Shown here: positions 1 to 11,530 of the stretch, one piece after another
Layout of the letters: the number at the start of each line of letters is the position of its first letter
Numbering within the stretch: the first letter of the stretch is position 1
Assembly: GCF_000247695.1 (NCBI RefSeq)
Contig: NW_004624781.1
Span: 4,347,004-4,411,003 of the forward strand
Direction of reading: 5' to 3'
DNA length: 64,000 nucleotides
DNA from: Heterocephalus glaber
Taxonomy: Eukaryota; Chordata; Mammalia; Rodentia; Bathyergidae
Notes under the pieces: generated by a model
Databases searched by the model: none
What the model saw: only the letters and a program-made list of their open reading frames with translations
Told to the model about the DNA's origin: nothing
Made by a program: the position numbers and the translations under genes

Positions 1-847
1 AAAAAATGTTCAACATCACTGGTCATTCAAGAGATGCAAATGAAAACAATGCTGAGATTCCACCTCAACCCAGAAAGAATGGCTGCTATCATGAAATCAA
101 CCAATAAGAAATGCTGGTGGGGCCGTAGGGAAAGAGGAACACTGCTCCACTGCTGCTGGGAGTGTAGACTGGTGCAACCACTGTGGAAATCAGTATGGAG
201 ATACCTCAGAGAACAAGGACTGGAAGTCCCATTTGACCCAGCTATTTCCCTGCTGGGTATCTTACCCAAAGAATTAGAAGAATCATACCACAGTGATATA
301 TGCGCACCCATGTTCATAGCAGTACAGTTTGCAATAGCTGAAACTTGGACGCAGCCCATTTGCCCATCAACTGGAGACTGGATAAATAAAATGTGGTTTT
401 TTAATAAAATGGAGTACTACTCAGCCATAAAAATGAGAAATTAGAGACATTTATAGTTAAATGGATGCACATTGAGGCGATACTCTCAAGTGAAATAAAT
501 AGGACACACGTGTAAATACTGAATAGTTTCTCTAGCATGAGAAATAAAGTGTAAATAAGGACTAAAAGGTATAATAGATAATGTGAAATAGGAAGAAAAG
601 GGGCAAAGGGGGAGGGGAAGTTGGAGGGGTAGGGGAAAGGAAAGAAGGGAATGGAATTAATATGAGAAAATGAAGAATGGAAACAAAGTCTTTGTAAATA
701 GGGAGGTATGGAGGGGTTGAAAGGAGGGGAGGGGAATGGGGAAAAAATAAGAACCAAGAGAGATTATGTGAAGGTGCAAATTTCCAATGATGAATGTCAT
801 TATATTGTACACCTAAAATGTACCAGTAAAATTAATTTTAAAAAAGA
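1..847 (+). mobile_element. LINE-1 3' end: ORF2 C-terminus plus 3' UTR
   Basis: From base 1 to the TAG at 442-444 one frame is open and reads like the C-terminal end of L1 ORF2. Landmarks are CSTSL, the Cys-rich GTLLHCCWEC, LVQPLWKSVWRYL, ICAPMFIA and MEYYSAIK. A purine-rich 3' UTR follows with a G/A-rich tract (590-740), ending near 847 in an A-rich tail. The absence of stops suggests a fairly young copy. The left part lies outside the window. Confidence 0.88.
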
Positions 848-979
848 CAGTTCTAGGCCGTCTTCTTTTATGAACTCTATAATAAATTTCTTACTTTGAT
901 GACTTAAATTTCCATTAATAGGCAAATAGTGCCTAAATCCTTATTTACAGCTTTCTCTCAAGCTCCAAATATATCTACC

Positions 980-1132
980 TTAGTTACTTTTCTTGTTGCT
1001 GAGACAAAATACCTGACACCCAAAGTAAAGAGAGGAAAGGTTTATTTAGCTCCCCTTTAGTTACTTTTCTTGTTGCTGAGACAAAATACCTGACACCCAA
1101 AGTAAAGGGAGGAAAGGTTTATTTAGCTCCCC
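980..1132. repeat. Tandem duplication, 77-bp period
   Basis: Copies at 980-1056 and 1057-1132 differ at about one base. The duplicated unit is the end segment of the MaLR LTR. Related LTRs in this window have it once. Confidence 0.9.
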
Positions 1133-1485
1133 ATTTGTAGAGGTTTCAGTCCATAATTGGCTGGCTCCAAGGCATCATGGCTCCAAAGCAGCATGGCAGA
1201 CAGGCATCACAGAGGAGAAACAGTTCATGGCAGGTAGAAGACAGCAAAAGCAACAAGGGACCTTAGCAGCTTTTTCTGCTCCTTTTATATTCCATCTAGG
1301 CTACCAGGATTAGGGCGGCACCAAACTGCTTTGTGGACTGATTTAGTAATCACACCCTTAATCCTAGCATTGCACCATGAATCAATCACACACTCGAGAT
1401 CCAGCCACCTCTGAAAAAAGAGCTCCACCTATGACTACATGAAGCTTTGGAGGGACATCTAAACACAAGCCATAACAATATCTAA
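980..1485 (-). mobile_element. MaLR-type solo LTR with internal duplication
   Basis: The sequence corresponds to the reverse complement of a MaLR (MST/MLT-like) LTR: TTGCTGAGACAAAATACCTG at one end and ACATCTAAACACAAGCCAT at the other. The same family recurs at 2460-2815 (plus) and 23945-24365 (minus). Unlike those copies, its first 77 bp is present twice in tandem. Confidence 0.75.
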
Positions 1486-1506
1486 GTGGGATATGTCTCC
1501 TGAACA

Positions 1507-1606
1507 TTTTTTTGTTTTTGTTTTTGTTTTTGGTACTGGGGATCAAACTTGGGACCTTGCACTTGTGAGGCAGGCGGCAGAACCACTGAGCTAAATCCCC
1601 GGTCCC
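1507..1606 (-). mobile_element. ID-like SINE (first of a back-to-back pair)
   Basis: Antisense copy: T-rich tail, then TGGTACTGGGGATCAAAC to CTAAATCCCCGGTCCC. It is flanked by TGAACATTTT at 1501-1510 and 1607-1616. Confidence 0.9.
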
Positions 1607-1616
1607 TGAACATTTT

Positions 1617-1710
1617 ATTTTATTTTATTTTTTTTGGTGCCGGGGATCAAACTCAGGTCCTTACGCTTGTGAAGCAGGCGGTGGAACCACTAAGCTAAAT
1701 CCCCAGCCCT
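1617..1710 (-). mobile_element. ID-like SINE (second of a back-to-back pair)
   Basis: Antisense copy with an interrupted T-tail (TTTTATTTT), then GGTGCCGGGGATCAAAC to AAATCCCCAGCCC. The flanking TGAACATTTT (1607-1616, 1711-1720) is shared with the neighbouring copy. Confidence 0.9.
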
Positions 1711-1784
1711 TGAACATTTTAATATATTAAAGAGTGACATTGGTAAAGTGATCTCCACAGCATGTTTCTCCTTTTAGATGTATG

Positions 1785-1995
1785 ATAATGTACTAATATT
1801 TATTGAACATATAATTTCAGTCCAGAGATTGTGGTAGGTGCTAGGTAGGATTACAGCAGTAAACAAAATTCTCATGGATCTGAACTCATATACAGTATTT
1901 ACCATCCTGTGAGGAGAGATAAACATTAAACAGTTAATAATATACAAACTATAAAATGATAATTGTGAGAAAGGCTATAAAAAGGCAGGTATGCT
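1785..1995 (+). repeat. Ancient dispersed mammalian repeat
   Basis: It resembles the widespread old element containing 'tttattgagcacctactatg...' and the 'cagcagtgaacaaaa' segment. I recognise it as repetitive but cannot name the family safely. Confidence 0.5.
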
Positions 1996-1999
1996 TTTG

Positions 2000-2330
2000 G
2001 CTCAAGTGAAAAACAAATCTTTCCTGACTCTTTTCTTTATCTTGGACATCAATCACAAAATTCTACTGATTCTTAATTCCTAAATATATCAGATTTAACT
2101 ACTTATTTTTATCTCCTCTGTTAGCAGCAAGTCCAGAACATCATAATCTTTCACCAGATTCTTGTAATAGTCTTCTAACTTTCCTCTACAATGACTTTTG
2201 CCCTTTCATATCCTTTATCTACTTTGAATCCAGGCAGAGTGACTTGCTTAAAATATTACAAAATATTCTCATTGTCTTTAGGATCAAGTACAAATTCCTA
2301 AACAAACTAACATTCCTGGACATTGCATAT
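2000..2330 (+). mobile_element. L2-like LINE fragment
   Basis: Pyrimidine-rich text in the style of the L2 3' coding region, including an AGGATCAAGTACAAATTCCT segment. Divergent, with approximate boundaries. Confidence 0.45.
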
Positions 2331-2459
2331 AAAGCAAGAAAACTCTAAAAGGTAGAGAGAGAAAAAAGAACACTGTCTAGTGATTTCTGAATTCAAGGAA
2401 TGAGGCGGTAATATATTCATCACATTTGACCTAACACAAAGAATGTATAACATTCTTTC

Positions 2460-2812
2460 ATGTATGTGGAAGGCAAATGGATTGTGGGGCTGCTGCACTC
2501 ATCAGTGGACTCATCCTTTGATGAGTTCAGTAGCTGAATGTACAGTAAGATGTAGGGACAGGTTGGTGGTAGGCCACTGGGGGCATGACCTGGAAGGGGA
2601 TATTCTTGTGTCAGGCTCTTCCCTTCTCTCTCTGCTTCCTGGCTGCCATGGGTTGAACAATTCTTCTTCCATCATGCCTTCCATTACACTGTTTCTGCCC
2701 TAGAGCCACCTGGGTATAGACTGAAACCGTGAGCCAAAATAAACCTCTTCCTTTCAATTGTGGATGTCTGGTATTTTGTCCCAGCAACAAGAAAGTGACT
2801 AAGACAAATACT
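2460..2812 (+). mobile_element. MaLR-type LTR
   Basis: Sense copy of the family at 980-1485. It ends with AATAAACCTCTTCC, TGTCTGGTATTTTGTC and AAGTGACTAAGAC, the usual 3' end of these LTRs. Confidence 0.75.
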
Positions 2813-2814
2813 AG

Positions 2815-3025
2815 GATGGAACCTTAGTATAAACTATGGACTTTGGATGGTGATGTGTCAATGTCGGCTCATCAGTTTTAACAAATGTACCACACTAGCA
2901 CAAGATGTAAATGGGAGAAACTAACTGAAACTAACTGGGGAGAAGATGGAGGTAAAGGTATTTTGAGCTGCTTGATCAATTTCTTCTTAAACCTAAAACT
3001 GCTTTAGGAGAAATAAAGCCCAGTA
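2815..3025 (+). mobile_element. Old LINE-1 (L1ME-like) 3' end
   Basis: It contains the L1ME-type landmarks 'acaaatgtaccacact', 'gggagaa' and 'cctaaaactgctttaggaga' followed by AATAAAG. Confidence 0.6.
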
Positions 3026-3744
3026 AGAGCTTTTAAAAAGTCATCAATGGAGAGTTTTATGAACTAATTATTTTTTAAATTGTTTAAGAGAAAGATTCAA
3101 GCATTTGATGTGTTTCCAATACACACTGGATCATAAAGGAACAAATAATAGATAAAATTTCTCTTTAAAGACTTATTTAGCTAATAAAGGAAGGACTATC
3201 TCCACTATACATCACCTGATTTATTAATCCATCTAGGTAATGGTCATCAAAATCTGGTAAAAATTTAAAAAGAGACATGACTAGATAATAAATCACTATA
3301 TATTGTAAAAAAAGAAAGATAAAGAAAAACACAAAGCAGTCTAATGAAGCCTCTCTAGATCAAAGTCACCAATTTGCAGAAAACATAGAGGACAGGAGAA
3401 CATGCTAAAGGCGCTAGGGGGATGGAATCAGCAGGACCCACATTATGGAAAACTGTTGGACAAATGACCTGTTTGTTTGATAAATAAATAAACTTCAATA
3501 AGGGGAATAAAGAGAAGTAAAGGAAATCCTTAGGCTAGAAGAGACTTATGAATCAAAGCAACCAATCTCAATGTGTGAACCATATCTGACCTTGATTCAT
3601 AGAGAAATTCCAAATTTTCAACTGCCTATTAATTTTAAATATTGATTAGATACTTGACAATATTGAGGAATCATTAAATTTTTATTTATGATATTGCTAT
3701 ATTGTTTTTAAAAAGCATATGGAGCTTTACATTATTATATTTAG

Positions 3745-3935
3745 AGATTAAGTGATATAAGTATCTGGGATTTAATTCAATATATGAGAAGAGAGGAAGG
3801 AGTGGAGGTATAGAGGACAGGAGACTGGCTATTAGTACAAAATTATTGAAATTGGATCATGGGTACATGAGTTCACTATAGTATTGTTTACTTTTGCAAA
3901 TGTTTAAAATTTTCCATAGCAATTAAAAAAATAAG
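3745..3935 (+). mobile_element. Old LINE-1/HAL1-like 3' end
   Basis: It shows the motif order 'attgaaattgga..tgggtacatgagttcactata..' and then 'aaattttccatagcaattaaaaaa', typical of old L1 3' ends. The flanking stretch 3025-3745 is AT-rich and otherwise unrecognised. Confidence 0.5.
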
Positions 3936-4149
3936 GATCAACAGTAAAGTTCTTTTATGAAATAAGAACTATGTAATTCTGTTTATGATACTGCTGTGTG
4001 GGAATTATTTTTGATCTCTTGTTACTCACTCAATTACACATATGCATTCAGTCACCAAATTCTGTTAATGCCACTTCTACTTCAAGCTAAATTTGGCTTG
4101 GGCACAGCACATGTCTACTTTTGCCTACCTCTAAAATGTAGCCTGTGTT

Positions 4150-4735
4150 GTTTTGAAAACACACACACAATATAAATTCGACCATATCAGTCCTTTGCTT
4201 AAAAGCCACTTATAGTGTCTCACTGATCAGGGAATAAGGGCCAACATTTTCAATACGCATGGTCAGGTCTTCAGGTTCTATTCTGACCTTGAATATTCCA
4301 CCACTCCATCCTGAAATGCTCTTCCTGACTTTCCTCTATTCCAAGCACTTCCTAAACTTGCCTTGTTTATTCTTAACCCGACATTCACACACCCTGCTTC
4401 CTTTGCCTGGAATGCTCCTGACCCCGTAAACACACATTCATCTTTCAGATGTAACTTTAAATGCCATTTTCTCAGGGTAGCTTTCCCACAGTTCCTAGGC
4501 TAGATAAGATCAAATATCTCACCTTCATAACAACTTGTCACAACTACAATTTTTAAATTGCTAAAATTATTTGTTTAATGCCTATCTTTTCTGCTATAAT
4601 GTAGTCTCAAGGAAAAAAGGACATGGGTCTTAAAATTATATGCCTAAAGCCTAGCATTTTGTCCTAGTAAAAGGTCAATAAGTTTTTATTACACTATAAA
4701 TGAGTGGCTTAATGAATGAATAAGTAAGTGATTTG
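4150..4735 (+). mobile_element. L2 LINE 3' region
   Basis: It matches the known L2 layout: 'tgcctggaatgctcctgacc', 'cttcctgactttcc', a 'cttagcatttt.. gtcaataag' segment, and the terminal tail ATGAATGAATAAG. It ends near 4735. Confidence 0.7.
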
Positions 4736-5270
4736 AATGAAATCATGAAACGGAATTACTGGCACAATAATATTACACAGTTAATCTTAATGGTGTCAAT
4801 CAGACTTCCTGTCAAAAGGTTTACAAAGTTTCAATGCATATGTATACAAACAAAAAGAGAAAAAATAAGTGAGAATGACTTCATTATAAATCCAGGTTAC
4901 AATCTCTCATTGATATTCCCAAAGTACTTAACAATGAAAGAACAGGGATGTATCTTGATCTATCATTCACCTTTCAAAAGAGGCACAAGTATATCCAAAT
5001 AAAAGTACTTCTGATACAATCCCCAACTATGCTATTCAGAGAGAAAACTGAGATTCTTTGAAAGAGTAATAAAAACCATATACCTGAAAATTTTATATTT
5101 ATATGCAATTATTTAAAACTGGCTGCACACAGAGAATATAAATAGTCTTTTGACCAGAAAACAGGCAAATTTAGCTACTGGAGTAAAATTAAAGCTTAAT
5201 TATTTTAAAGATTAGATCTCCACAACTTTTTAAATTAATGAGGAAAAACTACTAACTCCAAAACCAAAAT
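4736..5270. other. AT-rich stretch downstream of SPESP1; nothing recognised
   Basis: I see no repeat or coding signal here. A 270-bp open frame at 4733-5002 has no recognisable similarity and is probably chance. Confidence 0.4.
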
Positions 5271-5276
5271 TTTATT
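5271..5276 (-). promoter_or_regulatory. Candidate SPESP1 polyadenylation signal AATAAA
   Basis: TTTATT on the plus strand reads AATAAA on the gene strand, about 158 nt downstream of the SPESP1 stop codon. It is the first canonical hexamer I see after the stop. It implies a short 3' UTR of about 175-190 nt. Transcript ends were not available. Confidence 0.5.
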
Positions 5277-5433
5277 TTAAATTATTAGGTTTTCAGTGCA
5301 TATAAAAATTTTCATTACATATGGCATATAAAGATGTTAGTACACTGAACTACATAAGAAAATATACAACTCTAGAAATCATTAATATGCTTGTTTTCCT
5401 GTGAATGAATGCAGTTTGCTTAAATTAATATTG

Positions 5434-6519
<1,086 letters not shown>

Positions 6520-6700
6520 TTAGGGGGAAAAAATCAAATGCATAATGGTAACATTTATTATCTTATGTGACACAAAGACAGAATCTACTAACCTAAGTTT
6601 GTTTCTTATTTACTGAAAAGTGGAAATAAAGGAACAAGGAGCAAAGAATTTTTGATACCGGGTCAACTCTCACTTAAAATGAGCAAAATCAATATTCAAG

Positions 6701-6784
6701 TGTTGGGGATATAATTCAGAAGTACAGTGTTTGCTTAGCAAGCATGAGGGCCTGGGTTCTATCTCCAGAACTGGGGGGAAAAAA
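6701..6784 (+). mobile_element. ID-like SINE
   Basis: Reads TTGGGGATATAATTCAG, GCTTAGCAAGCATGAGG, GGGTTCTATCTCCAG and then an A-tail. This copy is closer to the classic rodent ID (TAGCAAGC anticodon arm) than to the younger GCCTGCCTC subtype. Confidence 0.75.
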
Positions 6785-7026
6785 TCAGTACACAAATACT
6801 AATCAGAAAGAAGATATAATGAGAAAGTTTCCATTTGCATTACAAAAATGAAACAAAGAATCTAATCATACGTTCTAAAAGACATGTCTAAAATCTATAT
6901 GAGGAATTATAACAGGCTAAATAATGAATATCCAAAGATACTATTAGGTGCTAATCCCTAGAATCTGTAAATGTTGCCTTATCAGGAAAAAGCATCTTCA
7001 CAGATGTGACTACTTTAAGGTCCCTG

Positions 7027-7225
7027 AAGCCATGTGTGCTGGCACAAGTCTGTTACCCCAGCATTTTGGGAGGCTTAGGTAGAAGAGTTGCAAATTGAAG
7101 TCCAGCCTGGGCAATTTAGCAACTTAGCAAAACACTTTCTCCAAATAAAAAATAAAAAATAAATTAAAGTGGGGGTGTAGCTCAGTGTGAAAGCCCTGGG
7201 TTCAATCCCCAGTACCAACAACACC
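7027..7225 (+). mobile_element. B1-dID dimeric SINE
   Basis: The B1-like left half ('aggcttaggtagaagagttgca.. agcctgggcaatttagcaa') is joined through an A-rich linker to an ID-like right half ('ggggtgtagctcagtg.. gggttcaatccccagtacc'). Confidence 0.85.
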
Positions 7226-7332
7226 ACTGCACCCCACACTAAAAAATTAAGGATCCTGAAATTATCTGGGTAGACTCCAAATACAATCCTGGATTATCTG
7301 GGTGAATCCTAAATACAATCATAAATATTCTT

Positions 7333-7420
7333 TTTTTTTTCTTTCTGGTACTGGGGATCAAACTCGGGTCCTTCTGCTTGCGAGGCAGGGGGCAGAACCA
7401 CTGAGCTAGATCCCTGGCCC
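7333..7420 (-). mobile_element. ID-like SINE with 17-bp target-site duplication
   Basis: Antisense copy from the T-tail to CTAGATCCCTGGCCC. The 17-bp direct repeat CAATCATAAATATTCTT flanks it perfectly at 7316-7332 and 7421-7437, which points to recent L1-mediated insertion. Confidence 0.93.
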
Positions 7421-7894
7421 CAATCATAAATATTCTTAAAGAAAGACACAGAGAAGAGGAGGCAGTGATGTGGAAGAAGGGGCTGACCCTAGTGCACAAG
7501 CCAAGGAATACTGGGAGCCACCAGGAGTAGGCAAGTGACATATTCTTCCCTAGAGCTTCTGAGGAAGCATGGCTCTGCCTACACCTTGATTTAGGTTTAG
7601 TGAAACTGATTTCAGACTTCTGGCCTCCAAAACTGAGAGAGAAAGCATTTTTACTGTTGTAAACCATCAAGGTGGGGGTGATTTGTGATAGCAGCTGTAG
7701 CAAATTAATGTAAGCAGATAATAAAATCTTCTGAAACACATAATGTAAATATCAACAAATGGGAAGATAGACCATGTTCTCAGTAAGAAAAGCCAACATC
7801 CTAAGTATGATTAGATACCATATTCTATAAATTTATACATTTCATGTGCTTCTAATGAAAAAAATCATTAGCTTTTCTTCCCTAAGTTACAAAA

Positions 7895-8110
7895 GTTGAT
7901 TATTAAGTTCATTCGGAAGAACAAGTAATAGCCAGGAAAACAGAGGCTAGCCTTACCAGATAGAATAAGATATTAAAATGCTCTAAACCCTTTAATATAA
8001 AGACAGCATGGTCCTGGCAGATGACTAGACAGACTAATGAGACAGAACAAAAAATGTGGAAGTAGACCCAGCAACATATAGAAAAATATCTCAAGGTTGG
8101 GGAAAGTTTC
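7895..8110 (+). mobile_element. Old LINE-1 ORF2 fragment
   Basis: It carries the L1 ORF2 text for the 'catggtcctggcag..actagacagactaatga.acagaa' region. Short and decayed. Confidence 0.6.
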
Positions 8111-8658
8111 AGTTAGTAAAAGAAGAAATCATTTTAATTAATTTCACAATAATTTCTTGTGGCTGCCAATTTTATAAAAAGATACATAATCAGACATTAT
8201 ATGCTTTCTGATGAATAAAACAATATCCTCTATGCAGTATTCCTGCAAAAAAAAAAATAAAATAAAATAAAAAAAGCTCAAGCCTGATTCCAGTGGGCCT
8301 CTGTAGCCCTAATTAACAGTATTCAGAAAATATACAGGACAACAAAGAAAGGTATTCAACTACACCACGGGGGCACAATCTGCAAAATCCAGACTGGGAA
8401 ACTGCAGTACATACATGTACACTATTGTTTTCAACCATTAGATTGCAAGAGGAAAAATAGAGATGGAGGACTGCTAACAGACATATCAATAAATTACATG
8501 TGTGATTCCTTCTTGAATCTCAGTTCAAACAAATCAACTGGAAAAGAAAAGCAGACAATCAGAAATTAGAGCACTGAGTACATGTTTGATAACATTAAGG
8601 AATTACTATATTTTTTAAGTGTGACACTGTTTTTGTGTTTTATTAAATCCTCCTATTT

Positions 8659-8785
8659 GGAAGGTGTGGTGGTGCACACCTGTAATCCCATCGCTCAGGA
8701 GGCTGAGGCAGGAGGATTGAGTTCAAGGCCAGCCTGGGCTAAAGAGGACATTGTCTCAAAAAACCAAACAATAACAAAAACCCAA
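8659..8785 (+). mobile_element. B1-type SINE
   Basis: Reads 'ggtgtggtggtgcacacctgtaatccc', 'ggctgaggcaggaggatt', 'ggccagcctgggcta', 'tgtctcaaaa' and an A-rich tail. Confidence 0.88.
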
Positions 8786-8879
8786 AGGTCCTCATATTTT
8801 AGTGTTTCATACTGAATTATTTATTGATAAAATGATATAATATCTAGACTATGCTTCTAAATAATCTAAGCCCAAGAAA

Positions 8880-9080
8880 TTGCGAGGGGGTGCAGGGAAC
8901 TAAAGGGAAAATTGTGGGTAGAGATAGTAAAGAGACAGGATTTATCATGAGATAATGACAGTTGAAACTGGATACAGATATATGGAGATTTTACACTATT
9001 CTACTTGTGTATATACTTTCTACTTGTATGTATTTGTATGTATTCAACATTTTCTATAATAAAATGTTTTTTCTTAAATC
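8880..9080 (+). mobile_element. Old LINE-1/HAL1-like 3' end
   Basis: Same design as 3745-3935, ending 'aacattttctataataaaatg'. Divergent. Confidence 0.45.
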
Positions 9081-9084
9081 TGGG

Positions 9085-10130
9085 AAGATGTCATTTCTGG
9101 ACAACTAGAAGTAAATAGTTGAGCAAATTATAAGCAAATCTAAAATGTACAACCAACAGAGGTTTGATTGACTTTAAGAAGACATTGTCACTTGAGGATA
9201 GTCTGTCAAACACTTGACTTTCAAATTATTTAGCTTGTTCTCAAAGTAGTAAGTGGGGTATTCAAGTGGCTATTAGGGAAGATAGGGTGTCAAAGGAGAG
9301 GGAAAGGAGGTATTTATTACTAGGTGATTACTAAAAAAATCCTCAAGTACTCATTATCCTCTTCTCCTGTTACTCAGGCAACACCAAAAACCCTGTTCAT
9401 AGCTGCCTAGCAACCAAGTACCCTGCCTCCTACCTTGCTTTTCTTCCCTCCTTAATGTAATATTGTTCTATTCTTAAATCCATCCTCTCTCCACATACTT
9501 CCCACCCACTGCTTCTGTCCGCCTTAAAACATCTCCATATTTTATAACGATCTTCTCAGTTCTACACTAATCAGAACTCCTTGGAAATCAATTTGATCTC
9601 TGTGATGTTGCCAGACAGGTAGTAAAAGGCAGTCAGTTTCAAATATCCTTCCAGACAGCCCCAGCACTGGACAAGCCTGTTTTTCTTCATTCCTCATGAG
9701 GTACTGGAAAGCTGAACAAAATTCACATTCCTACAGAGAACAGACTACCCTGGCTAGAAGTTGGGTTATTATACCTTGCATATTTGTAGCCTATGCTAGT
9801 GTAATATCTCCTCTACTTTTACCAAGCAAACAGAAATGTCCCAGCATGTGGTTTAGGTCAGAATCTCCTCCAGCCTGTGTGTGACACTGACATTGAGGTA
9901 TGGCTTTTCTGTGCTCTCCTGAGGCAGGATGCTACCTGCTAAGTGGCCACAAGGCTTCACTGGAATCTCAGATTTGGGGGCTGCAGGGGACATTGAGCTA
10001 CCTACACTTCTGCTCTTGTTACGGTGGAAGGCAAATTGGGGATGTCATGGAAATAACAGGAAAGGAATGGAAATGGTACAAGCAACTAAAGAAACAAAAA
10101 TAGCAGGAACTCTTAAGGGGAAGTTGGAAG
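9085..10130. other. Unique intronic stretch; nothing recognised
   Basis: No clear repeat or exon. Short open frames at 9696-9884 and 9900-10141 show no known protein similarity and no paired splice signals that I trust. Confidence 0.35.
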
Positions 10131-10139
10131 ATAGTGATT

Positions 10140-10345
10140 AAAAAGATCGTAATAGTTCTAATTTATGGAGTGATTAGTAGGAGCAGGCACTACATTAAGG
10201 GGTCGGAATGTAAAGGGTGTTTTGGTGAAGAGGAAAAAGAAGATACTTAGAAAGGACAAGTAATTTGCCTTCTATTCAATTTGTAAACAGGACTTGGGGT
10301 TCAAACGCAGGCTGCCCGGCTTCAAAGCAGATGTGCGGAAGGAGT
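10140..10345 (-). mobile_element. MIR SINE, divergent
   Basis: 'acaagtaatttgcct' and 'acttggggttcaaacgcagg' match the antisense MIR core and its tRNA-like end. Heavily diverged. Confidence 0.45.
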
Positions 10346-10605
10346 ACACAAATGTCATAAAGAAACATCCTAGGGCTGTTGGCAAAGAATAAGGGTGTGG
10401 CGAGAAATATCCTTGAAGGAACACAACTCTTATTTTAAAATACACGGGAATATTAAATAAAATAAAGTATGCGAATTCTGCCCAGTGCCAATTGGACCAA
10501 TATATTTAAAAATACAGGTGAATATTAAGATAAAATTTTAAAACGACACAAAATTTTGCTCTACTATAAAAAATATACACCTTCTATAAGTTAAGATGTG
10601 TCTAG

Positions 10606-10690
10606 AGGGCCAGGGATTTAGCTCAGTGGTTCCGCCGCCTGCCTCACAAGCACAAGGTTCCGAGTTCGATTCCTGGTAGCAAAAAAAAGA
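10606..10690 (+). mobile_element. ID-like SINE
   Basis: Reads GGGCCAGGGATTTAGCTCAG, then GCCGCCTGCCTCACAAGC, GAGTTCGATTCCTGG and an A-tail. Flanked by an imperfect AAGATGTGTCT / AAGATATGTCT repeat. Confidence 0.92.
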
Positions 10691-10962
10691 TATGTCTGGA
10701 AACACTGATGAGAGTCCAAATGCAATGCTTTCTTTGTAGTAGCATAAGTGGGAACTGATAGCTAATGGACTACAAAAGAATAAATCCTCACACAAAGGTA
10801 AAAGTAAGTTAACTACTTTTAAATTTATTGTGAGAAAAACAGGAACCTAAGTTCTTTCTGGATAAACCCAGTTTCCTAAGTATCATAAATGTAAAAAATT
10901 TTAGTCACTTAAATTTCTGTACTAGTTTTAAAAATAACTGCATACTTTAAAATATCATGTTT

Positions 10963-11069
10963 GTGGGCCGGAGATTTAGCTCGGTGGCACCGCGCTTCCC
11001 TTGTAGGCGCAAGGTTCTGAGTTTGATCCCCAGGAACCACCCCCAACCCCTGCAAAAAAAAAAAAAAAT
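10963..11069 (+). mobile_element. ID-like SINE
   Basis: Reads GGGCCGGAGATTTAGCTCGG, with the anticodon-arm region changed to GCGCTTCCCTTGTAGGCG, then GAGTTTGATCCCCAGGAACC, a C-rich spacer and A14. Confidence 0.9.
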
Positions 11070-11129
11070 CATACTTGTAAACTTTTTTAGTATATGTGCT
11101 GCCAAAGCCAGCACAATGAAAGCTTCTTC

Positions 11130-11222
11130 TTCTTCTTTTTTTTTTTTTGTACCGGGGATCGAACTCAGGACCTTGTGCTTGTGAGGCAGGCGCCGGAATC
11201 ACTAAGCTAAATCCCCGGCCCC
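11130..11222 (-). mobile_element. ID-like SINE
   Basis: Antisense copy behind a TTC/T tract: TACCGGGGATCGAACTCAGG to CTAAATCCCCGGCCC. About 60 bp from the plus-oriented copy at 10963-11069, so the two form an inverted pair in the intron. Confidence 0.92.
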
Positions 11223-11333
11223 CATATTTGTAAACTAGACTAGAAATATTTTGTTTCTTGATTTGGACACTGGCTACATGAGATTTACTGTATGCTTGTG
11301 ATTTATGTGAATGATATATTTCAAATATGAGGC

Positions 11334-11530
11334 TGCTGGGGATGGTGCCATATGCCTGTAATCTCAGCACTCATGAGGCTGAGGCAGGAGGATTGCAAGC
11401 TACAACCCAGTGTGAGCAACTCAGCAACTTGGCAAGATCCTGTCTTGTAATGAAACGTTTTTTGAAAGGACTAGGGATGTAACTCAATGGAAAGGCCCAA
11501 AGTTCAATCCCAGTAACACCAAAAAAAAAG
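11334..11530 (+). mobile_element. B1-dID dimeric SINE
   Basis: B1-like half ('gcctgtaatctcagcactca', 'gaggcaggaggattgcaa') joined to an ID-like half ('ctagggatgtaactcaatgg', 'gttcaatcccagtaacacc') and an A-tail. Confidence 0.85.

Larger units (their letters stand above)
6945..7735 (+). mobile_element. MLT1-type LTR interrupted by two SINEs
   Basis: LTR segments at 6945-7026, 7226-7330 and 7438-7735 read as one MLT1-like LTR in sense: 'cttatcaggaaaaagcatct', 'atcctgaaattatctgggta', 'ttctggcctccaaaact' and 'agcaaattaatgtaa'. A B1-dID and an ID-like SINE split it. Confidence 0.75.

Noticed and set aside
34..444. 136-residue open frame at the left edge
   Set aside because: It is the C-terminus of LINE-1 ORF2, open from base 1, and is annotated as a mobile element rather than a host gene.
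9696..10141. Possible alternative SPESP1 exon within the intron
   Set aside because: There is no similarity to SPESP1 or any known protein, and no convincing acceptor/donor pair in the right phase.
10606..10690. tRNA gene-like sequence (A-box and B-box)
   Set aside because: It is an ID-like SINE with an A-tail and target duplication, and many copies occur in the window. No complete tRNA cloverleaf was seen.
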